12,274 bases of DNA, taken from contig CAIMPQ010000026.1 of assembly GCA_903843315.1 (NCBI GenBank), positions 1-12,274 of the forward strand, written 5' to 3'. Every line of letters begins with the position of its first letter. Within the stretch, counting starts at the first letter, position 1. The translations under genes and the position numbers were made by a program. This DNA comes from an uncultured beta proteobacterium. Lineage in GTDB: Bacteria; Pseudomonadota; Gammaproteobacteria; Burkholderiales; Burkholderiaceae. Positions 6,441 to 12,274 of this stretch are shown here, piece after piece. Below the pieces are notes generated by a model that did not search any database, had not been told where the DNA came from, and saw only the letters and a program-made list of their open reading frames with translations.

Positions 6441-7700
6441 TTAGCGACCTTTTGCTTTATCTGCGTCTTGTAATTGAATTTGTACTTTGTCTAAAACTTG
6501 AGTAACAGTAATCGCTTGCATACAGACATTGTCATGACAGGGGGTCTTGCGATGGTTTGCTGCACTGACACAAGGAGAGCAGGCTAGATTGGCGGTGATA
6601 GCAATGGAGTTACCCACTGAACCATATAAGGCTGGAGTTTCTGGTCCAAACAGCACTACTGTTCTGAGGGGTGTCACTGCTGAGAAGTGACCTGGGCCAG
6701 AGTCATTAGTCACCATGACATCGGATAGCGTGTATAGCGGAGGTAATTCTGCAAAAGTGACGTGGCCCGCAAAATTCAGCGCATTCTTCACGTTAGCTAC
6801 TATACGAACCTTCTCTACATAAGCAAGCTCAGCGGGTGATCCTGTAATCAAAATCAGGTCATTAGGATATTGCGCATGAACGGCTTGAATTAATTCAGAA
6901 AAGCGTTGTTGCGCCCAGCGACGCTGCGGCAATAAATCACTCGCATTTGGATTAATCAAAATTAAGCGATGCTTGCCATGTATATATTCAATACCCGCAT
7001 CTTTTGCTTGCTTCTCAATTCGTTCGCGCACTTTCTCAAGTGCTGCCGGATTAATGATGGCTTGCTCTAAACGCACCTCAGAATCGGGTATCTGAATTTT
7101 GCTAAAGGGGACTTCAATTTCTTTGGCAAAAGCCGCATGAATTAAAGAAAGAAAGTTTTTAGTAATGTGGATATGGGGGTTGTAATGTACTTTGCGAGTT
7201 AGCATGAAGCCACGCCATAAGCCTTCGCCATGAAAGATGTGATAACCCACACGACGACGGGCTCCGCATAAACCTGTAAGTAATGCAGTAAAGCGTGAAA
7301 AAAGTTCTAAATCAATGACGGTATCGATGTGATGGCGACGTGCAACCCATAAGAAACGTAAGGTATCTTTTATTAAGCCGCTTAAGCTAGAGGAGTCAAT
7401 AGTAAAAATATTTTCTGACTTAACAGTATTCAATAAAGTCAGGCTGGCGCGATTGCTCTTGAAGATTAAGAAGTAGAGTTCCGCACCACGCGCTTTCGCA
7501 TTGCGCATAGCAGGGTCTACCAAGATTGCGCTACCCATTTCTGAGAGTTCAATAAAGAGTAGTTTTTTTGGGGTTTCGGGGCCGCGAGTGAAAACATTTT
7601 TTACACTATCAATGAGTGCTACTAGGGGACTAGCGACTGCGCATAGGGGGACACCTACCCAATGATCAATTGCCCGCATAGTGTTGACGCTAATAGCCAT
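6441..7700 (-). CDS. Glycosyltransferase family 9 (heptosyltransferase-like)
   Basis: The 419-residue protein has the two-domain GT-B form of LPS heptosyltransferases. The N-terminal domain starts at KLLFIELSEMG (about residue 46), and the C-terminal nucleotide-sugar domain carries LINPNAS, QRRWAQQRF, a TNDSGPGHFSAV block and the VLFGPETPALYGS segment. A cysteine cluster follows, C-S-P-C, then C-x4-C (residues around 375-395), common in betaproteobacterial relatives. The usual GD of the N-terminal loop, whose Asp is proposed as catalytic base in WaaC, is replaced by GS (SEMGSAIL), so it may not be a classical heptosyltransferase. ATG 7700 was kept; a second ATG at 7679 (MRAIDHWVG) is a plausible alternative. 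Donor and acceptor are unknown; a role in LPS core or another envelope glycan is inferred. Confidence 0.87.
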   Translation of the reverse strand: MAISVNTMRAIDHWVGVPLCAVASPLVALIDSVKNVFTRGPETPKKLLFIELSEMGSAILVDPAMRNAKARGAELYFLIFKSNRASLTLLNTVKSENIFTIDSSSLSGLIKDTLRFLWVARRHHIDTVIDLELFSRFTALLTGLCGARRRVGYHIFHGEGLWRGFMLTRKVHYNPHIHITKNFLSLIHAAFAKEIEVPFSKIQIPDSEVRLEQAIINPAALEKVRERIEKQAKDAGIEYIHGKHRLILINPNASDLLPQRRWAQQRFSELIQAVHAQYPNDLILITGSPAELAYVEKVRIVANVKNALNFAGHVTFAELPPLYTLSDVMVTNDSGPGHFSAVTPLRTVVLFGPETPALYGSVGNSIAITANLACSPCVSAANHRKTPCHDNVCMQAITVTQVLDKVQIQLQDADKAKGR

Positions 7701-7718
7701 AGTTTTGCTCTGAAAGAA

Positions 7719-8762
7719 TTATTTTCGTTTTAATAAAAAGTATGCACCAGGCAATACCGATATCACAGTGAGTGCGCCATAACTAATGGATGCTATGACT
7801 GTGAGTGAGGGGTTTACTCCCCACAATGCCAATACTGATGAGAGCGTGGCTTCACGCAAACCCCAACCCGAGATGCTGATGGGCAGCATCAGTAATAGAC
7901 TGAGCGCAGGCAAGCCAATCATCAGGGCTTCAATTGGCGCATCTACTCCATATGCCTTTAGGCAAAATAAGAGTGTGAGGATAGTTAAAAAGTGAATTCC
8001 AATTGCGAGAACCGCTTGTGCAAGATTGGTGGGCCAAGAAAATGCGAGACGAATACCAGGCATTGCATTGTTCATCTGGAAGCGGTCCAATAATTTTTGT
8101 AATAATTGGCGGCTAGGAGTCCAAGCCAATATTACGGAAATAATGAGTCCTGCCAGAATCATGATGCCCATTACGGCATAGCCAAGATCTTGACCCCAGA
8201 TAGCAAGCGTTGCCCCACCCAATATTAAGCCAATGCCACCCAATAAATTATTTCCAGCAAGTCCTAATAAGCGGTCTACTAAAACCATTGCAAAACTTAA
8301 GCGCAGTTTGGGGGTTGCGTGCCCAAGATCTACTGAGTGATGCAGTTCTTGATCCAACTCTTTGGGATCGCTCAAATTTCCAGAATTGGTTAAGTGGGTA
8401 GCAGTAATAGCGCGATAGCTATCACCACCCAGAGTGCTTGGTAAACCTTGATTAATTAATCCACCAGCAAAGTAGAGACCAATATAGGAATGAATCCGGC
8501 GAGGAAAGCCAACTGCTTGCATAAATAGACCCCAGCGATAGCCACCGCAAACAAAGGCGGTCATCATGCATGCTAAGGCTGCTAAGAACCACAGTGGCTC
8601 CATTTTGATTTCGGAATCTAGCAGGGTATGCCAATCAATTCCGCTCGTTGCTTTCCAGAGAAGTGCGACTGAAAGCAAAATGCGAATGGTTGGCCACGCA
8701 CGTTTCAGAATTGATTTCCACCCGGATGGGGTTTTAGGGGTGGCTTGGGGTTGTGAACTCAT
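7719..8762 (-). CDS. Flippase-like membrane protein (LPG synthase TM family)
   Basis: The 347-residue protein matches the membrane domain family shared with lysylphosphatidylglycerol synthases and the archaeal AglD type (PF03706, UPF0104). Diagnostic segments are YFAGGLINQGLPSTLGGDSYRA (beginning near residue 97), LVDRLLGL (from 161), and LPISISGWGLREA near the end. Hydrophobic stretches indicate about eight membrane helices. There is no attached soluble aminoacyltransferase domain. A hydrophilic, His-containing segment of about 30 residues (121-153) separates the GGD and VDRLLG motifs and looks like an enlarged loop. The gene lies 18 bases before the family 9 glycosyltransferase, in the same direction. 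Family members are thought to move or modify lipids; transport of a lipid-linked sugar is an inference from its neighbours. Confidence 0.85.
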   Translation of the reverse strand: MSSQPQATPKTPSGWKSILKRAWPTIRILLSVALLWKATSGIDWHTLLDSEIKMEPLWFLAALACMMTAFVCGGYRWGLFMQAVGFPRRIHSYIGLYFAGGLINQGLPSTLGGDSYRAITATHLTNSGNLSDPKELDQELHHSVDLGHATPKLRLSFAMVLVDRLLGLAGNNLLGGIGLILGGATLAIWGQDLGYAVMGIMILAGLIISVILAWTPSRQLLQKLLDRFQMNNAMPGIRLAFSWPTNLAQAVLAIGIHFLTILTLLFCLKAYGVDAPIEALMIGLPALSLLLMLPISISGWGLREATLSSVLALWGVNPSLTVIASISYGALTVISVLPGAYFLLKRK

Positions 8763-8811
8763 AGGCGTAAGGATAATGCCTTGGGCACCTAAGGTCTTGA
8801 ATTTGGGAGAA

Positions 8812-10308
8812 TTACTTTATCGAAGCTGGGCCTTGCCAGTTACTACAAAGGCTAAAGTCAAATTTTGATAAAACCTGGCCAAATCGCTGTACTTCTAGGG
8901 TGTCCAGGGGTTCGCAACGCTCGAAAGCCGACTTAGAACCAATTGGGGTTGGAAAAGCCATCCCAGACCAGTTAATTAGAAGGATGTTTGCTCCTAGTGG
9001 GAGCTGTCCAAACCAGAGATCAAACTGATCTTTCCTTTGATCAAGTACGAACACGGGAATGGGCTTTGCATACCAAGCAGCACGACTGGCAAGAGTCCAA
9101 TTTTGAACTGCGATGCCATCAGCTTTAGTTGTTTGGATTAGCGCAGCCGCTTTTTGACCGGCAATTTTCCAGCCATATAGATCTGCAATCGGGTTTGATT
9201 TGATCGATGCCGAACTAATGCCGCCCGATAGGACAAATCCAAAACCAATAAAACACAAAGTAATCTGAATAATGAATAGAGCTCGAATAATGGCACGACG
9301 TTGCGTAGACCATGCCTTTGCTAAACCAATCCCTGCAAACGGTGCCAAACAAAACCACGCAGGAGTTGTCCAATGAGGTAGTCCACCACCTCCAGATAGG
9401 CTGGCAAAAATCACGAATGGAATAAAGAAGAATCCAAGCAATGCGACCAAGGACAGTTTAGTCGCATGCATACAGGTTCTAAAAAAGAGATAGGTTCCCA
9501 TGATCAGTAGAGGGCCGAAAACAAGAATTTGCAATCCTAAGAATGCTCCTAATCTACGCCATAGCCACTCACCGCCACCCCCATGAGCAATTTGATATTT
9601 AAATGAAATCCAGTCATTGGTCCAGTTCCAGTAGAGAACAGGGCTAATAAAGAGGAGAGCGATAAACAGCGCCACCCAGAACCCCACTTTGATAATCCAC
9701 GATTTTCTGCGAGCACTGAAAAACACCAGTATCAAAGCGAATGCAGTAAATACAGCGGTGTACTTACTTAATCCAGCCAATCCCAGTAAGACCCCCATCA
9801 AGATCCAATCACCAATACTGAAACGATCTTGGATTAACCAGCGTATTGCCATTAGCATGATCCCTAGACTCAATGGCGTTAGTAATGTGTCAGGCAATAA
9901 GCCAATGGCTAAAACATGTGGCATTGGTGCTGCGATGATGGCTAAGACTGCCATTAGTCCGCAAGCATTTGCTGTAGGTAGTGAGCTTGTCAGGTAGCCT
10001 GCGTTACGCCCTTGAATGAAGTGGTGAATCTCCAGTGTTACTTGATAAACCAAGATGCAGGAAATAATCCAGAGAAGCTCTGGAATAATGCGAATAAGTC
10101 CCTCTGAAGATGTGAGGGCCACAAGGGGCCACTGAATCCAGCCAACTAAAGGCGGATGATCAAAGTAGCTCCACGCTAAGTGTTGGGCATATAGCGCGTA
10201 GTGTGCTTCGTCTACCGAAAATTCAATTAAGAACCCCAGTGCAAAATGCACTACTGCTGCTATGCAAATGCAGATTGCTGCCCAGCCTGAGGGGGAATAT
10301 TGGCGCAT
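8812..10308 (-). CDS. GT39/ArnT-like membrane glycosyltransferase
   Basis: The 498-residue protein is a GT-C glycosyltransferase of the dolichyl-phosphate-mannose-type (PMT_2) or ArnT family. The first periplasmic loop holds the acidic pair D33-E34 (SVDEAHYALYA) and Y48-F-D50-H-P-P, which are the expected catalytic and donor-binding elements. LLPDTLLTPL and GLSKYTAVF in the helices are also typical. About ten or more hydrophobic segments are followed by a soluble C-terminal domain from about residue 375. Such enzymes take a sugar from a polyprenyl-phosphate carrier and place it on a lipid or protein outside the inner membrane. No GT2 enzyme that would charge the carrier is in the window. It heads the minus-strand envelope cluster and is 49 bases from the flippase-like gene. 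Sugar and acceptor are unknown. Confidence 0.88.
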   Translation of the reverse strand: MRQYSPSGWAAICICIAAVVHFALGFLIEFSVDEAHYALYAQHLAWSYFDHPPLVGWIQWPLVALTSSEGLIRIIPELLWIISCILVYQVTLEIHHFIQGRNAGYLTSSLPTANACGLMAVLAIIAAPMPHVLAIGLLPDTLLTPLSLGIMLMAIRWLIQDRFSIGDWILMGVLLGLAGLSKYTAVFTAFALILVFFSARRKSWIIKVGFWVALFIALLFISPVLYWNWTNDWISFKYQIAHGGGGEWLWRRLGAFLGLQILVFGPLLIMGTYLFFRTCMHATKLSLVALLGFFFIPFVIFASLSGGGGLPHWTTPAWFCLAPFAGIGLAKAWSTQRRAIIRALFIIQITLCFIGFGFVLSGGISSASIKSNPIADLYGWKIAGQKAAALIQTTKADGIAVQNWTLASRAAWYAKPIPVFVLDQRKDQFDLWFGQLPLGANILLINWSGMAFPTPIGSKSAFERCEPLDTLEVQRFGQVLSKFDFSLCSNWQGPASIK

Positions 10309-10356
10309 GCATCGATTTTAGACTCACTCGGGCAATTCTTTGGGACAATTGAGCTT

Positions 10357-11154
10357 ATGTTGAAATACATCTCAAGCCATTTGATATTCTGCATAGTCTT
10401 TGCGTTGGCTGGATGTGCTGGATTTAGCGGGGACTCTATCCAAAATGAGTCTGGGCAGGCCTTTAATGTTGATCAACTACCAACCCAAGAAGAACTTCCC
10501 AAATTTTCTGCTGAAACTCCTCGTGATGGTATGCCTAACGGCTGGAATTTTTATCGTATTGCGCCTTATAAAAAGAATACGGTTTATCGCTTAGAAAACT
10601 ACCAAGGTAAAACCGTTCTGAGCGCCAATTCCAAAACATCTGCTTCTGGTTTGGCTGTGAAGTTGCGCCCACGTCAGGCTAATAATTTATGGCTCCAGTG
10701 GGAATGGAAAGCGCTGAGTGCTATGCCTGAGGCTGATAATGCTGAAAGCTATCACGATGATGCGCCATTAAGAATCTTGGTCGCCTTTGATGGTAATAAA
10801 TCGAAATTGTCTTTGAAGGAGAAGATGACTTTTGAGATGGCCAATCTCATTAGCGGTCAAGAAATGCCATATGCCACCATCATGTATATCTGGTCTGGAA
10901 AATCTCCTGTAGATACCATCATCACCAATACCCATACTTCGCGAATCAAAATGATTGTGGTTGATTCTGGCTGGGAAAATCTGGGACAGTGGCATAAACA
11001 CCAGCGCGATTTAGCAGCCGACTACAAGCTTGCCTATGGTGAGATGCCTGGCGAAGTCATTGGGATTGCTTTGCTAACTGATACCGACAACACTAAATCA
11101 GAAACGCGCGCCTTCTATGGTGATATCGAATTGATTCGCAAGAATCCAAAATAG
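10357..11154 (+). CDS. DUF3047-type lipoprotein
   Basis: Starting at ATG 10357 gives 265 residues with a typical lipoprotein signal: K3, a hydrophobic stretch and an ALAGC lipobox with Cys20. An upstream in-frame TTG at 10300 would add 19 polar residues in front of the signal and overlap the divergent gene, so it was not used. The mature part shows the pattern of DUF3047: GWNFYRI, then VLSANSKTSASGLAVKL, LQWEWKA, a RILVAFDG block, IMYIW, and a final FYGDIEL. The family's function is unknown; the fold is probably a beta-sandwich and the location at the membrane is inferred. It diverges from the GT39-like gene with only 48 bases between start codons, and converges on copA. Confidence 0.83.
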   Translation: MLKYISSHLIFCIVFALAGCAGFSGDSIQNESGQAFNVDQLPTQEELPKFSAETPRDGMPNGWNFYRIAPYKKNTVYRLENYQGKTVLSANSKTSASGLAVKLRPRQANNLWLQWEWKALSAMPEADNAESYHDDAPLRILVAFDGNKSKLSLKEKMTFEMANLISGQEMPYATIMYIWSGKSPVDTIITNTHTSRIKMIVVDSGWENLGQWHKHQRDLAADYKLAYGEMPGEVIGIALLTDTDNTKSETRAFYGDIELIRKNPK

Positions 11155-11156
11155 AT

Positions 11157-11184
11157 CTTCTCAACTTGTTTTAACGATGAGAAG
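11157..11184. terminator. Short inverted repeat between convergent genes
   Basis: CTTCTCA (11157-11163) pairs with TGAGAAG (11178-11184) around a 14-base loop. It spans the gap between the lipoprotein gene and copA and includes the last codons of copA. The stem is short and lacks a clear T-tract, so it is only a weak terminator candidate. Confidence 0.25.
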
Positions 11185-12274
11185 GGCGCCAGCGTTTCAG
11201 TAGTAGGGCGTTGCTGAGTACACAGAAGCTAGAAAGAGCCATCGCGCTACCTGCAAGCATCGGTGAGAGATATCCAAGGGCTGCTAAAGGGATTCCGGTT
11301 GAGTTAAAGATAAAAGCCCAGAATAAATTCTGGCGAATTTTTTGCCAAGTTCGATTAGAGATATCAATGGCATCGGCAACTAAGGTGGGATCTCCTCGCA
11401 TCAAGGTAATGCCAGCGGCTTGCATCGCCACATCAGTACCGGTGGACATGGCCATACCAACATCAGCAACTGCCAAAGCGGGGGCATCGTTAACACCATC
11501 ACCTACCATCGCAACCCATTGACGTTGATGACCATGTTCAATGGATTGCAGTTGACGAATAATGTTGGCTTTATTGTCTGGCATGATTTGCGCAAATACT
11601 TCATCAATGCCAATGGAGTTACCTACACGGGTCGCAGCCGCTATGTTGTCACCCGAAAGCATCACGGTACGAATCTGGAGTTTATGCAATGAAGTAATAG
11701 CTTGAAGTGCATTGCTCTTGAGCTCATCGCCAAATGCAATGATAGCAATGGGTTCTGCGGTATCAGAATCCATCAATACAGAAACAGTTTGACCCGCATC
11801 AAAACAGGCTTGTGCTTTTTGGATGATTTCTGCTTGATGGACATTGGAATCTAAGGATGCAACGCTTTGTAAGCACAGGTTTTGATTCATCCATGGCCCA
11901 GCGCTGGGTTTACCGCTAATACCCATCCCTGGAAGCGCCTTGCTCTCAGAGGGAGGGATGGGGGTCAGGCCTTTTTGCTTGGTCGCATCCAGTAGAGCTT
12001 TGGCTAAAGGATGTTCGCTACCCAATTGCAAGCCGGCCGCAGTGGCCAGAATCGCATCTTCATTAACTGAGTTTGTAAAACGAATTAAATTTAACAGACG
12101 GGGTTTGCCAATTGTAAGCGTCCCGGTTTTATCAAAAGCCACAATTGTAAGACGGTGCGCCAACTCCAGTACTTGTGGGTCTTTAATCAGAATGCCAAAT
12201 CGTGCAGCTACCCCAGTCCCCGCCATGATGGCAGCTGGAGTAGCTAAACCGAGCGCGCAAGGGCATGCAATGAC
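11171..12274 (-). CDS. copA: Copper-type P1B ATPase, C-terminal 367 residues (partial)
   Basis: This ATP-driven exporter moves Cu(I) out of the cytoplasm. The reading frame is open through the right edge, so the gene's 5' part is outside the window; an internal ATG at 12226 is not the start. Visible parts in order: the metal-binding CPC of membrane helix 6 (IACPCALGLATP, at the very edge), the phosphorylation site DKTGTLT, SEHPLAKAL (the SEHPL motif of P1B pumps), MLSGDN and GDGVNDAPAL, then FNSTGIP in helix 7 and MALSSFCVLSNALLL in helix 8. The CPC, FNx4P and MxxSSx5Nx3L set is the signature of the Cu(I) subgroup; the helix 7 Phe stands where Tyr is usual. N-terminal metal-binding domains cannot be seen. 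It converges on the DUF3047 gene. Confidence 0.93.
   Translation of the reverse strand, partial: VIACPCALGLATPAAIMAGTGVAARFGILIKDPQVLELAHRLTIVAFDKTGTLTIGKPRLLNLIRFTNSVNEDAILATAAGLQLGSEHPLAKALLDATKQKGLTPIPPSESKALPGMGISGKPSAGPWMNQNLCLQSVASLDSNVHQAEIIQKAQACFDAGQTVSVLMDSDTAEPIAIIAFGDELKSNALQAITSLHKLQIRTVMLSGDNIAAATRVGNSIGIDEVFAQIMPDNKANIIRQLQSIEHGHQRQWVAMVGDGVNDAPALAVADVGMAMSTGTDVAMQAAGITLMRGDPTLVADAIDISNRTWQKIRQNLFWAFIFNSTGIPLAALGYLSPMLAGSAMALSSFCVLSNALLLKRWRPSHR

Noticed and set aside
8763..8811. Possible hairpin or promoter between the GT39-like and flippase-like genes
   Set aside because: Only 4-bp pairings (CCTT/AAGG) and no plausible -35/-10 pair.
10300..10356. N-terminal extension of the DUF3047 protein from TTG 10300
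   Set aside because: It would put 19 polar residues before a perfect lipoprotein signal and overlap the divergent GT39-like gene.
12224..12226. ATG as start of the copper ATPase
   Set aside because: The frame stays open upstream and encodes the required CPC motif, so this is an internal Met.

Overview
The window looks like chromosomal sequence of a small-genome freshwater betaproteobacterium, most probably Polynucleobacter or a close Burkholderiaceae relative. This rests on moderate GC content, very tight gene packing, a QueE with the Burkholderia-type CX14CX2C cluster motif, and a betaproteobacterial style of family 9 glycosyltransferase. The assignment is inference from gene content and has not been checked by a search. 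There is no sign of mobile DNA, CRISPR, tRNA or rRNA, and no gene-free stretch longer than about 50 bases.

Layout. Positions 1-4747 run on the plus strand: the tail of an unidentified gene, then two tandem paralogous exported proteins of unknown function (119-820, 796-1524), then a compact run queE-queD-tadA-ldcA and a SOUL-family protein. QueE and QueD make deazapurine precursors of queuosine. TadA makes inosine at the same tRNA wobble position. LdcA trims recycled murein peptides, and the SOUL protein appears to be exported.

Positions 4768-10308 form a minus-strand cluster, read from right to left: a GT39/ArnT-like membrane glycosyltransferase, an LPG-synthase-TM/flippase-like membrane protein, a family 9 glycosyltransferase, a PAP2 phosphatase and the 23S rRNA methyltransferase rlmJ. 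The first four together suggest an envelope-glycan or lipid-modification module. Its acceptor and sugar cannot be read from the sequence.

A DUF3047-type lipoprotein gene (10357-11154) diverges from that cluster. It converges on the 3' two-thirds or so of a copper-type P1B ATPase gene (copA) that runs off the right edge. Convergent gene ends at 4747/4768 and 11154/11171 each carry a short inverted repeat.

Most genes are standard households of this lineage. The least explained items are the tandem paralogues with different export signals and the four-gene envelope cluster. I see no clear evidence of a wholly new system.
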